This document shows, in pieces, positions 7,789 through 16,713 of a stretch of 64,000 bases of DNA (position 1 is its first letter; every line of letters starts with the position of its first letter). Origin of the DNA: Xenococcus sp. PCC 7305. Lineage in GTDB: Bacteria > Cyanobacteriota > Cyanobacteriia > Cyanobacteriales > Xenococcaceae. A program made the translations under genes and the position numbers. The stretch covers positions 1 through 64,000 of the forward strand of contig NZ_ALVZ01000234.1 of assembly GCF_000332055.1 (NCBI RefSeq). Direction: 5' to 3'. Under the pieces are notes generated by a model. The model made no database searches. It was given only the letters and a program-made list of their open reading frames with translations, and was not told the origin of the DNA.

Positions 7789-9201
7789 ATGATTCGTCTA
7801 AAGAAACAAAAACCACGATATATTCTGATGTTGCTGTTATTTTTGCTAGCGGCAACTGCGATTTTTTATCGCAAATCCCAACCTAAAACTGAACTTGCCG
7901 AGATAAGTGAAGCCAATAATGCCCAAGAAATAGTTTCAGCAGAGACGGGAATCCTCACAATTTGGTGGTACACGGGCTATTTGGAAGCCGAAAGAGAAAC
8001 ATTATCGCAAATAGTTAAAGAATGGGAAAAAAAATATCGCAAAAAAATTAAGCTAGTATTTTTTGAAGAGACAACCTTACTTGACGAGATAGAAAAAGCT
8101 TTAATATCTGGTGCAACTCCAGATATCACAATAGATCGCACTCAGTTGGTCACCCGTTTAGCTTGGTCTGGTAAGCTCAAAGATGTTTCGGAGTTGATAG
8201 AGCCACTCAAAAATTCTTTCCCCGAACCGATTTTACAAAACGCTTATCAATACAATAGCCTAACCAAAGAAAAAAGTTATTACGCTGTGCCAATTCTCCA
8301 AGAAGGCATCTACTTACATTATTGGCGGGATTTGCTAACAGAATTGGGCTACAGTGATGCAGATATTCCCCAGGACTGGGATGGATTTTGGCAATTTTGG
8401 CTGCAAATACAAAAGCAATTATCGCCCCAAGAACAAGTTTTTGCCTTAGGATTTCCTTCCTCTCCTTTCTCCACCGATACTTTTTTGTTTTTTGAACATA
8501 TTTTAGAAGCCTATAATGTTCAGGTTGTAGACTCTGAAGGTCGATTAACGATTGAGCAAACGCAAAACCGCCAGGGAATTATTAATGCGTTGCAATGGTG
8601 GACGCAATTCTATCAGGATAAATATATTCCTCCCTCGGCGATTGTTTGGGAAAACAGCGATAATAATGCGAGTTTTTACAATCGAATCGTCGCAATGACA
8701 GCTAATCCTACCCTTTCGATTCCTGCGGGGATAGCGGATGATCCAGATGTTTATTATCAGAAGTTAGGGACTTTGGCTTTTCCCAGAAAACCTAATGGTG
8801 AACCAATGACTTATATTCCCCGAGTCAGACAAGTTTTGGTTTTTGCCGATCGCAATTTGGTAGATGCCAAAAGTTTTTTATCATATTTTGTTCAGCAAGA
8901 GGTTTTACAAAACTACATTGAGGCTTCTGGGGGGCGTTTTTTCCCGACCAATCAAGATTATTGGAATTCTCCCTTTTGGAATAATTCGTCTGATCCCCAT
9001 CTGGCTACGGTTTACCAAATGCTGGCGCAATCGAAGACTCGCCCCCATTATTTTAGTAATAGTCCTGCTTATATGGAAGTTTTAGAAGCTAATGTTTGGG
9101 GTCAGGCTCTTTATCGGATCATTGCTGACGGCATTTCTCCTGAAGTAGCAGGGGATGAAGCGATCGCGCAAATTCAAGAAATTTTCCAAAGATGGCAATA
9201 G
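7789..9201 (+). CDS. Extracellular solute-binding protein, family 1 (sugar type), orphan
   Basis: 470 residues. One N-terminal membrane anchor or uncleaved signal (about 11-29, no lipobox Cys) precedes a two-lobed binding-protein fold of the maltose/sugar type: LTIWWYTGYLEAERETLSQIVKEWEKKY at the start, GATPDITIDR, and later AMTANPTLSIPAG. Such proteins normally feed an ABC importer from the periplasm. No permease or ATPase gene is in the neighbourhood; instead the next gene, 13 bases downstream, is the binding-protein/ion-channel fusion. The two are almost surely one transcript, which suggests that this protein presents a ligand to a receptor rather than to a transporter. That last point is inference. 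Confidence 0.85.
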   Translation: MIRLKKQKPRYILMLLLFLLAATAIFYRKSQPKTELAEISEANNAQEIVSAETGILTIWWYTGYLEAERETLSQIVKEWEKKYRKKIKLVFFEETTLLDEIEKALISGATPDITIDRTQLVTRLAWSGKLKDVSELIEPLKNSFPEPILQNAYQYNSLTKEKSYYAVPILQEGIYLHYWRDLLTELGYSDADIPQDWDGFWQFWLQIQKQLSPQEQVFALGFPSSPFSTDTFLFFEHILEAYNVQVVDSEGRLTIEQTQNRQGIINALQWWTQFYQDKYIPPSAIVWENSDNNASFYNRIVAMTANPTLSIPAGIADDPDVYYQKLGTLAFPRKPNGEPMTYIPRVRQVLVFADRNLVDAKSFLSYFVQQEVLQNYIEASGGRFFPTNQDYWNSPFWNNSSDPHLATVYQMLAQSKTRPHYFSNSPAYMEVLEANVWGQALYRIIADGISPEVAGDEAIAQIQEIFQRWQ

Positions 9202-9214
9202 GTCACAATCATTT

Positions 9215-11497
9215 ATGAAATTTCAGAAAATTGTCCCTTGGTTAATGCTTGCATTATTGACATTGGCAACTGTGCTCGTGTTATCTCACTATCGCTTCAA
9301 TCAAGAGAATATTGAAATTGCCCTTGTCGCTCCTCTAACTGATGTTGGCCCAACGATTTCTATTGGGGGCAACTCGATGATTAGAGGTGCGCAGCTTTAT
9401 GTTGAGCAGATTAATGAAGCAGGAGGCATCAAGGGGAGAAAAATCAAATTGCGGGTATATGATGATAAAAATGATGTCAAAACAGCCACTGAAATTGCCC
9501 ATCAGATAGTTGAGTCTCAGGCACTGGCCGTAATTGGACATTATAGTAGTGGCAATTCTTTAGCTGCGGGAAAAATTTATCAAGCCTATGGGATTCCCGC
9601 GATTACCGGTTCTGCTACTGCCGATGAAGTGACAAAATGGAACCAATGGTACTTCCGCTCCACTTTTTCTAATAGTGATCAAGGTCTATTCATTGCTAAC
9701 TATGTCAAGAAAATTTTAGACCAACCTCAAATTACGATTATTGACAGCTCAGATATCTATAGTGCAGATCTCGCGGAAATCGTCGCTAGAGAATTTACTA
9801 ACTTAGGGGGGGAGGTTGTTAATAAATGGGGTCTCAAAACAGCTCAAGATCGCGATTTAATCATTCAAAACTTGGTCGCTATCAAACAGCAAAACCAAGA
9901 TCCAGGGGTTATTGTAATCACTGCTCATCGTCAAGAAGCTGCAATTTTAATTGCCAAAATGAGACTATATGGATTAGATTATCCAATTTTTGGAGGGGAT
10001 AGTCTATCGGATATCTCTCTAGCTCAAAAATTTGTTGATACTCCTGAAAATCGTGATGATCCAGGATTTTTCACGAATAATATCTATGCTCTGACCCCAA
10101 TTATCTTCGATATTTCTGAACAGACAGGTCAAGATTTTAGAGGTTTATACAAGCAGCGTTTTGACACCAGACCTGGTTGGATTGCCGCAGCTAGCTACGA
10201 TGCGGCTAAAATCCTGATTACCGCGATCGCAGAATCATTGCAAGACAAAGAAAAACCCTTAGCCAAGGCAATAGATCAACATACATACCATCAGAGTCGT
10301 TACTTAGTTAAAGAATCCTTAGCTAATCTTCAGCCGATAGATACTACCATTGCTAATTCTTCACAGGAAAACCATTTTGATTCAAAGGGGAATATCCTGG
10401 TCTCCCCCTTAGTAGGCGTCTTTAATTACGATTCCTTAACTTCTGCCTATATTCAATTACATAGGATTCTCAATCTCAAATTAGTTAATAATTTGGCACA
10501 ACAAATCGAACAAGGTAGCATTATTCAAGTTGGTTCTGAATATATGCTCCTAACCCATGTTGTTTATACGGGAGTTGACATCAATCAAGTCAGTAGCATT
10601 GATGAAAAAAGTTCTAGTTATCTCCTAGATTTTTATCTATGGTTTCGCTACCAGGGTGAAGATTTACATCCCGAAGATATTGAGTTTAGTAATTATAATG
10701 CCGAAGCTATGGATTCTGGGGAGACTTTAACCTTAGACGAGCCTTTAGAAGAAAAACGGCTAGGAAAGTCTGATTATAAGCTATTTCGCATGAAAGCAAG
10801 CTTTAAGGAGCAATTTAAGTTTCAAGATTATCCTTTTGATAATCAAACTTTAGCGGTTCGCTTTCGTCATCGTCATCTGACTAAAGTTCGCTTACTTTAT
10901 GCGGTCGATAATATTGGCATGGAAGCTGTTACTACACCGGAAATTTTGGCAAAATGGGAGCAAGGTCAAGTTTTTGATGAGATTAGTGACTGGATTGTCA
11001 GAAAAGTTAGTTTTTACCCTGATACTTTAATCAATCAGTCGACCCTTGGCGATCGCCGTTTTGTTAATACTGATGCTAAGATTAAATATTCTCGTTTCAA
11101 TGCCGCAATTAATATTACGCGAAATACCGTAAGCTTCACTATTAAAGAGTTATTGCCATTATTATTCTTTGTTGTAGTTAGTTATCTGGTGTTATTTCTG
11201 CCCTTTGAGAATATTTCTATTGACGCTGTGAGTGGTATTTTATTAGCGGTTGTTTTTTATCATCTTAGTTTGATTGAGAAACTACCAGATGGTGTCGGTT
11301 ATGTAGTGACTCTCGATTATGCTTTTTATCTGACTTACGGACTGCTAGGATTGGAATTATTGCTAGTCACAATCGGTCATAGTAAGTTTTTTGGTCAAGA
11401 AACCACGAAAATTAAACAACTCATGATTTTTAGTCGCGTAGCTTTTCCGACTTGTCTGGCAATGAGCGTAGCCATTCTATTTTGGAAATATTTTTAA
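9215..11497 (+). CDS. Leu/Ile/Val-type binding protein fused to a pentameric ligand-gated ion channel
   Basis: 760 residues from ATG 9215; a longer frame starts at 9155 but overlaps the previous gene. Residues about 8-25 form a signal/anchor helix. Residues about 32-425 are a type-1 periplasmic binding domain: IALVAPLTDVGPTISIGG, GAQLYVEQINEAGGIKGRKI, AVIGHYSSGNSLAAGKIYQ, PGWIAAASYDAAKIL. Residues about 445-635 look like the beta-sandwich of a Cys-loop-type channel without the cysteines, with the signature YPFDNQTL at 539-546. Four helices follow: M1 about 641-662, M2 about 667-690 (ending in EKLP), M3 about 698-722, M4 about 739-760 with SRVAFP. From memory, M4 and the PFDxQ region strongly resemble GLIC from Gloeobacter. 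Expected to sit in the plasma membrane with the sensor outside. The channel call is firm; ligand and ion are unknown. Confidence 0.88.
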   Translation: MKFQKIVPWLMLALLTLATVLVLSHYRFNQENIEIALVAPLTDVGPTISIGGNSMIRGAQLYVEQINEAGGIKGRKIKLRVYDDKNDVKTATEIAHQIVESQALAVIGHYSSGNSLAAGKIYQAYGIPAITGSATADEVTKWNQWYFRSTFSNSDQGLFIANYVKKILDQPQITIIDSSDIYSADLAEIVAREFTNLGGEVVNKWGLKTAQDRDLIIQNLVAIKQQNQDPGVIVITAHRQEAAILIAKMRLYGLDYPIFGGDSLSDISLAQKFVDTPENRDDPGFFTNNIYALTPIIFDISEQTGQDFRGLYKQRFDTRPGWIAAASYDAAKILITAIAESLQDKEKPLAKAIDQHTYHQSRYLVKESLANLQPIDTTIANSSQENHFDSKGNILVSPLVGVFNYDSLTSAYIQLHRILNLKLVNNLAQQIEQGSIIQVGSEYMLLTHVVYTGVDINQVSSIDEKSSSYLLDFYLWFRYQGEDLHPEDIEFSNYNAEAMDSGETLTLDEPLEEKRLGKSDYKLFRMKASFKEQFKFQDYPFDNQTLAVRFRHRHLTKVRLLYAVDNIGMEAVTTPEILAKWEQGQVFDEISDWIVRKVSFYPDTLINQSTLGDRRFVNTDAKIKYSRFNAAINITRNTVSFTIKELLPLLFFVVVSYLVLFLPFENISIDAVSGILLAVVFYHLSLIEKLPDGVGYVVTLDYAFYLTYGLLGLELLLVTIGHSKFFGQETTKIKQLMIFSRVAFPTCLAMSVAILFWKYF

Positions 11498-11516
11498 TCT
11501 AATAATCTCAGAATTT

Positions 11517-11627
11517 TTAGTAAAATTTACCTCGATATTTTTTTCGTTTTACTGGCTCAGCATTATTTTGACCTTCAACCTCTGGAACTTCGACTTCATA
11601 ATTTATGCCTCGATATTTCTTGATCAT
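11517..11627 (-). CDS. DUF4278-like microprotein
   Basis: 36 residues: MIKKYRGINYEVEVPEVEG, a short linker, then KKYRGKFY. The doubled YRG motif (KYRGxxY near the start and YRGxxY at the end) is the pattern of the small cyanobacterial DUF4278 family. The frame stays open 19 codons upstream of the ATG without an earlier usual start codon. It is convergent with the channel gene, 20 bases from its stop. Function unknown. Confidence 0.45.
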   Translation of the reverse strand: MIKKYRGINYEVEVPEVEGQNNAEPVKRKKYRGKFY

Positions 11628-11687
11628 CTTTTTGCCTGATGACTGATTGTTGAGGGTTTCAGTATTGTTTTCTGTAGTCTTCTCGAT

Positions 11688-11894
11688 CTAAATACTGAAA
11701 AATAACTTATGCTCCACTAAAATGATTTCTGAACTATCAATACTATATTCTTCAGTGACTTCTGGTATTTTATTTTTGTCTCTTTTAGATAGAACTTTTA
11801 CTTTTTTATATATTTTATTTTCAAAGGTAATTTCCGAATCCTTTTTTACACTAATATTTTCCTGTTCTAAATCTTGGACAGTAAGAGTAATCAT
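11688..11894 (-). CDS. Small hypothetical protein
   Basis: 68 residues, not recognised: MITLTVQDLEQENISVKK at the start, then a beta-rich middle (EITFENKIYKKVKVLSKRD) and an acidic tail. Composition looks coding. It lies 60 bases upstream of the DUF4278-like frame on the same strand, so the two may be a small operon. No membrane helix. Confidence 0.4.
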   Translation of the reverse strand: MITLTVQDLEQENISVKKDSEITFENKIYKKVKVLSKRDKNKIPEVTEEYSIDSSEIILVEHKLFFSI

Positions 11895-12266
11895 TAAAAT
11901 TAACTATTTGCAATTGATCGCTATTTTTCTTAGCATTATTTATACCCATAAATGCCATGACAACCATCATTATCTTGTTAGGAATTCATCATAAAATAAA
12001 GTTTTGTCCCCGTAGATTTCGGTTTCTTAAATCACTACTTCTATTCACCAGCTTTAACCTAAGGTTTTAGTAAAACATCAATTTTCTTCGTTACTTAAGC
12101 CTAATTCAACATTTGTCGTTTAATAATGTTTGCTTATTCAAGAAATATTAAAGCCTAATCAATTGCACAAAACTTAAAATATGGAATTTCCCTGCACCCT
12201 TTGAAGTAATCTAAGAACATAATCAAGATTAAGTTTACAAAATACGAGCTTGTAGGTAGGCGAAAG
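11895..12266. other. Intergenic region upstream of the Usp gene
   Basis: 372 AT-rich bases between divergent small ORFs and the Usp gene. I see no open frame, RNA gene or strong hairpin. It should hold the promoter of the stress-protein gene. Confidence 0.4.
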
Positions 12267-13115
12267 ATGCTGAAAAAGATTTTATATGCGGATTCTGGTG
12301 CGAATAATGCTCAAGATATGCTCAAGCAATTGCTAAAACTGCCCTCATTAAGCAGTTCAAAACTGTATATCTTACGGGTAATTTCTCCGAATACCAAAGA
12401 AAAAGAAACAGCAGCGATAGAGGCAGCAGAAAATAAGATTAAAGATCTAATCACTGATTTAAAAATTACGCCTAATTTAGTAGAAACTTTAGTGAGAGAG
12501 GGCGAAAAGAAAATCACTGTTTTGGAAGTCGCCGAGGAACTCAATGCAGATCTCATCATCATGGGTTCTAGAGGATTGGGGAAACTTCAATCTATTTTGG
12601 CTAACTCCGTGAGTCAATACGTTTTCCAACTGACAGGACGTTCTCTGTTGTTAATTAAAGATGATATTTATGTCAAGAGAATTAAAAGAGTTATGGTGGC
12701 GATCGATAAATCTCCAGCCGCTCAGTATGCTCTAGACGAGGCGATTAATCTATTTCAAGGCTATAGCGATGCCGAAATTTATTTAACCCGTGTAAATCCT
12801 GATCTCAAAGCAAATTTAGAAATAACTGCTGATGACATTGCCGCAAATCCCATACTTAGTAGAGCTGCGGCCAAAGTAAAAAGTCGAGGAATTGACTGTC
12901 GTTGTCTTTTGGTGGGAGGCAGACCAGCACAGCAAATTTGCGGTTTGGCATCGGATTATAATATTGATTTTCTTGTGTTGGGTTCTCCGGAACGTCGTCC
13001 TTCGGTGGCCAAGAATTTGCCTGATTTAGAACGCTTGTTGGGTAGTTCTCTATCTGACTATGTTCGGATCAAAGCAGAATGTCCTGTGCTTTTGGTGCGA
13101 CAAGAAGAGAAGTGA
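12267..13115 (+). CDS. Tandem universal stress protein (UspA family)
   Basis: 282 residues with two Usp domains (about 1-135 and 140-280). Domain 1 carries the ATP-binding pattern GSRGLGKLQSILANSVSQYV (about 95-114). Domain 2 has LGSPERRPS followed by GSSLSDYV, a looser version, so only the first site may bind ATP. Usp proteins are cytoplasmic and accumulate under nutrient, light or oxidative stress; their direct targets are mostly unknown. Stands alone between unrelated genes. Confidence 0.85.
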   Translation: MLKKILYADSGANNAQDMLKQLLKLPSLSSSKLYILRVISPNTKEKETAAIEAAENKIKDLITDLKITPNLVETLVREGEKKITVLEVAEELNADLIIMGSRGLGKLQSILANSVSQYVFQLTGRSLLLIKDDIYVKRIKRVMVAIDKSPAAQYALDEAINLFQGYSDAEIYLTRVNPDLKANLEITADDIAANPILSRAAAKVKSRGIDCRCLLVGGRPAQQICGLASDYNIDFLVLGSPERRPSVAKNLPDLERLLGSSLSDYVRIKAECPVLLVRQEEK

Positions 13116-13298
13116 ATTTAAGGACAAAGAAAGAAGGAACAAGAAGAAGAGTAAGCCCTATGAGCTTGTTTAAGAGTTCATATTCTTTAGTTTCTTCCTT
13201 CTCCTTGTTGTATGAAAGGTAAATATGCTCTCTAATTCCCTATTGCCCTAATTCCCCATGACTTATCAAACCTATCAGAACTTTTTTGGATAACTACT

Positions 13299-14399
13299 AT
13301 GGCCTCTTCAGGTAAAAAAATTGGTATTGCAGTTATTGGAACTGGTTTCGGAAAAAAAATTCATATTCCCGGCTTTCAACATCATCCTCGCACTGAAGTC
13401 GTAGCAGTTTACAATCGCGATTTGGGAACGGCAAAGGCGATCGCAGATTCCCATGGCATCCGCTATGCTCACAATAATTTGGACAAGATTTTGGCCTTGC
13501 CTGAAGTCGATGCTGTAAGCGTTACCACTCCGCCCTTTTTACACTACGAAATGGCCGGCGCCGCTTTAGAAGCAGGGAAGCATTTGCTATTGGAAAAACC
13601 CATGGCAATGAATGTTGAGGAGGTTAGAAAGCTCGATCGCCTGGCAGATTCAAGGGGCTTAGTCGCGATCGCAGATTTTGAATTTCGCTTTGTTCCTGCT
13701 TGGCAACTTTTAGCGGAATATTTGCAACAAGGATATGTCGGGAAAACCCGATTAATTAAAATTGATTGGATTGTCACTAGTCGTGCTGATCCCACCAGAC
13801 CTTGGAATTGGTATGCTCGCAAAGATCGTGGCGGCGGAGCTTTGGGCGCTGTAGGCTCCCATGCTTTCGACTATATTAGTTGGCTATTTGGTGACGTGAA
13901 GCGCTTATCTGCTAATTTAACTTGCGCTATCCCCGAACGACCCGATCCGCAAGATGGCAATAGTTTAAAGCCAGTGGATGCAGATGATACTTGTTTAATT
14001 ATGATGGAATTGGCTGATGGCACACCTTGTCAGTTATCTATAAGTTCGGTTACCTACAATGGTCGAGGTCATTGGGTAGAAATCTATGGTGATCAAGGCA
14101 CTTTGGTTTTGGGTAGCGATAATCTCAAAGATTATGTTCATGGATTTAAACTCTGGGCTGCCCCCGCGGGAAAAACTCTTACTACTGTAGAAATTCCCAA
14201 GCGTTTAGCTTTTCCTCAAATGTTTAGCGATGGTCGTCTAGCACCTTTTATTAGAACAGTGGATCGTCTAGTGGAATCTATTGATCAAGGAAAATCTCTC
14301 ACTCCTTCTCTAAAAGAAGGGATTTATTCCCAACTTCTGATGGACTTGTCTCATCAATCCCATAACAGTCGCTGTTGGGTGGACGTCCCGAAACTTTAG
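13299..14399 (+). CDS. Gfo/Idh/MocA-family oxidoreductase
   Basis: 366 residues. N-terminal Rossmann domain (about 5-125) with IAVIGTGFGKKIHIPGFQHHP and the family's EKPMAMN motif (about 98-104), then the C-terminal alpha/beta domain (about 130-340) containing GGGALGAVGSHAFDYISWLFG. Members use NAD(P) to oxidise or reduce sugars, inositols or related compounds (some act on biliverdin). No neighbour reveals the substrate. Length is normal. Confidence 0.88.
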   Translation: MASSGKKIGIAVIGTGFGKKIHIPGFQHHPRTEVVAVYNRDLGTAKAIADSHGIRYAHNNLDKILALPEVDAVSVTTPPFLHYEMAGAALEAGKHLLLEKPMAMNVEEVRKLDRLADSRGLVAIADFEFRFVPAWQLLAEYLQQGYVGKTRLIKIDWIVTSRADPTRPWNWYARKDRGGGALGAVGSHAFDYISWLFGDVKRLSANLTCAIPERPDPQDGNSLKPVDADDTCLIMMELADGTPCQLSISSVTYNGRGHWVEIYGDQGTLVLGSDNLKDYVHGFKLWAAPAGKTLTTVEIPKRLAFPQMFSDGRLAPFIRTVDRLVESIDQGKSLTPSLKEGIYSQLLMDLSHQSHNSRCWVDVPKL

Positions 14400-14555
14400 T
14401 TGATAAGAACGATTATGACTATTAAAAATTTTTTGGGCCAAATATCTTAAAATAGGGGTACAATCGTCAATCCAAATGGAATTTATAGGATTTGTACTGA
14501 ATCTATAAATATGTTTAATTGCCCTTAAATTCTTCATCTATTGTTTAGATACAAA

Positions 14556-14777
14556 ATGAAAAATATTGCAGATAATTTAACTTGTGAAATTGAAGTTCGG
14601 CCAGGAGAAACTCTAACTTTGCCTCAGTCTTTAGTTGACCAAGTAGGAGTCGGTAGTTGGATTATTACGATTCAACCCAAGCCCAAAAAAACTGAACCAG
14701 TTCGTAGTCATAATGCTTTTCTTAGCGGCTATGCAATAGAAGATGAAGGATTATATGATGACTATCCAATCGGGTGA
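14556..14777 (+). CDS. Antitoxin-like protein of a MazF-type pair
   Basis: 73 residues from ATG 14556 (a TTG five codons earlier is possible). It begins MKNIADNLTCEIEVRPGETLTLPQSLVDQVGVGSW, resembling the swapped-hairpin DNA-binding start of AbrB/MazE-type antitoxins only loosely, and ends in an acidic tail (EDEGLYDDYPIG) as expected for a toxin-binding segment. It overlaps the toxin gene by 20 bases, the normal layout of such pairs. Confidence 0.6.
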   Translation: MKNIADNLTCEIEVRPGETLTLPQSLVDQVGVGSWIITIQPKPKKTEPVRSHNAFLSGYAIEDEGLYDDYPIG

Positions 14778-15084
14778 TTTTTGGGTTGCTGAAATTCCAT
14801 TTACTAATGGTTTAAATTCAAAAAGACGTCCTGTTTTAATACTTTGGCTTGATGGTAATGATGTAGTAGTAGCGGCAGTAACTTCGGCAGCTCCTCGTAC
14901 TCAAACCGATGTTTTATTACAAGATTGGAATGAAAGTGGATTAAGAGTCTTATCTACAGTGCGTCTTTCTCGACTTGATTTTCTAGAGAAATCTTTATTG
15001 TCAGTCAAAATTGGGCATGTATCGCCAAATGATGCTCAAAATCTCCAAAAAGTTTGGAACTCATATATGAAGCTTCAATTTTAA
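14758..15084 (+). CDS. PemK/MazF-family toxin (endoribonuclease)
   Basis: 108 residues from ATG 14758, chosen because AAGGA at 14746-14750 is 7 bases away; ATGs at 14755 and 14743 are alternatives. The start IQSGDFWVAEIPFTNGLNSKRRPVLIL (read in two parts: GDFWVAEIPF and KRRPVLIL) is the PemK/MazF signature, followed by VAAVTSA and the VRLSRLDFLEKSLL segment. MazF toxins cut mRNA at short motifs and are held inactive by the upstream antitoxin, which also represses the operon. Confidence 0.8.
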   Translation: MTIQSGDFWVAEIPFTNGLNSKRRPVLILWLDGNDVVVAAVTSAAPRTQTDVLLQDWNESGLRVLSTVRLSRLDFLEKSLLSVKIGHVSPNDAQNLQKVWNSYMKLQF

Positions 15085-15112
15085 ATAAGCTAAATTGTTA
15101 GTTCAAGGCAAG

Positions 15113-15143
15113 AAAAAACCCCCAGTTATAAATAACCAAGGGC
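15113..15143 (-). terminator. Probable intrinsic terminator after lhgO
   Basis: On the minus strand CCCTTGGTTAT (loop TT) ATAACTGGGGG forms a stem of about 11 bp with three wobble pairs, followed by TTTTTT. It is 110 bases after the lhgO stop and also faces the end of the toxin gene. Confidence 0.6.
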
Positions 15144-15254
15144 GGTAAATCAATACCTGTTATATAGCTCTATCTCTATAGGTATTATTATGTCTTATAA
15201 ATAATATCTTTGAAATGATTTGGATCACATTTTGATTAATCTTTTGGCCAGAAG

Positions 15255-16445
15255 CTAATTATGAAGATTGACTCTTTGGGCGATCGCATTGCCAATGGCG
15301 ATCGAAGAGGTGGCCGCAGGAGAAGGAGCATTGCACACATGCATTGCTTGGGGTCGGTCTATGATCAGAAAATCATCCACCAATTTGCCATTAGTTCCTA
15401 ATGCCTGGGCTCTCACTCCTGCATGGGTCGGAACCACGTCTTTGCTTTGGACTTCGGGGATTAACTTTTGCAAACTCTTGACAAATAAAGCTTTACTCCA
15501 AGAACGAGCCATTTCTTGCAGCCCATTTTTACCATGCTTAGCAGAAAGTTTCCAGAACCCAGGATAGGTCATAGTATCAACAAAATCTCGAAGATTGAAA
15601 TCAGTTTTGTGATAACCTTCTCGCTTGAAACTTAGTACAGCATTGGGCCCGGCATGAACACTGCCATCAATCATTTTGGTGAAATGTACACCTAAAAAGG
15701 GAAAATTGGGATTGGGCACAGGATAAATTAGCGTTTTAACTAGGTGGCATTTTTCTGGGGTTAATTCGTAATATTCTCCGCGAAAAGGTACGATTTTTGC
15801 CGGTGGCTTGACTCCTGCTAGTTGAGCAACGCGATCGCTGTATAATCCAGCGCAATTGATGAGAAAACGGGTCTGATATTCCTCTTTATTAGTGATTAAG
15901 GTATAACTATCTTTGTTTTCTTTAATGTCTTTAACAGCGCGATCGCAATGTAATTCTGCTCCTTGTTTGGTGGCTAATTCCACATATTTGAGGGCGACTT
16001 GCTTGTAATCAATAATTCCGGTGGATTTAACCAAAATGCCTGCTAGGCAACTAACATAGGGTTCATAGTCTTTGACTTCTTCTTGAGTCAGTTTAGCGAC
16101 TGGGATATTATTTTCAATTCCTCTTTGGTAAATATTGTCTAATCGAGGTAGTTCTTCTTCTGAAGTTGCTACGATCACTTTGCCACAAAGATCATATTTA
16201 ATATTATGTTCTTGGCAAAAATCAATTAGAGCCTGGTTCCCTTCACGGCAAAACTTAGCTTTAAAACTTCCTGGTTTATAATAAATTCCTGAATGAATCA
16301 CACCGCTATTATTTCCTGTCTGGTGACTCGCCCAATTGGCTTCTTTTTCTAATAAAACTATTTTGGCATCAGGATATTTTTGTCCGAGAGCCATTGCGGT
16401 AGATAAGCCAACAATTCCCCCACCAATAATTGCAAAGTCGTACAT
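15255..16445 (-). CDS. lhgO: L-2-hydroxyglutarate oxidase
   Basis: 396 residues. FAD-dependent enzyme of the DAO family that oxidises L-2-hydroxyglutarate back to 2-oxoglutarate, passing electrons to the membrane quinone pool in E. coli. The FAD-binding GGGIVGLSTAMAL (about 8-20), the HQTGNNSGVIHSGIYY segment (about 42-57), which marks the LhgO group, and the C-terminal PSPAATSSIAIG are all visible. Since cyanobacteria use 2-oxoglutarate as a nitrogen signal, repair of its reduced by-product may matter here; that is inference. Starts directly at the dinucleotide fingerprint with no signal. Confidence 0.9.
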   Translation of the reverse strand: MYDFAIIGGGIVGLSTAMALGQKYPDAKIVLLEKEANWASHQTGNNSGVIHSGIYYKPGSFKAKFCREGNQALIDFCQEHNIKYDLCGKVIVATSEEELPRLDNIYQRGIENNIPVAKLTQEEVKDYEPYVSCLAGILVKSTGIIDYKQVALKYVELATKQGAELHCDRAVKDIKENKDSYTLITNKEEYQTRFLINCAGLYSDRVAQLAGVKPPAKIVPFRGEYYELTPEKCHLVKTLIYPVPNPNFPFLGVHFTKMIDGSVHAGPNAVLSFKREGYHKTDFNLRDFVDTMTYPGFWKLSAKHGKNGLQEMARSWSKALFVKSLQKLIPEVQSKDVVPTHAGVRAQALGTNGKLVDDFLIIDRPQAMHVCNAPSPAATSSIAIGNAIAQRVNLHN

Positions 16446-16713
16446 TTTTTAATAGTAGTTAATTATAGTGTTATGTAATGAGATCCAACAGCAAGCGACA
16501 GCAGCATACTGTTATTGCTCAACCTCATACTAACCTAAGCTTTTTCGAAATAGGTGTTGAGAAAAAATGAGACTAGTGAAACTCAAATATTGCCAAGTTA
16601 GTTTATTAGTGGGCCAGCATCTAATACTGATAGTGGACGCAGTTTATATCGTCCAGACTTATATTTTTGCAGGAGAAGCAGATCCTTGAAGTACTCAGCC
16701 TTCAGTCTTGTCT

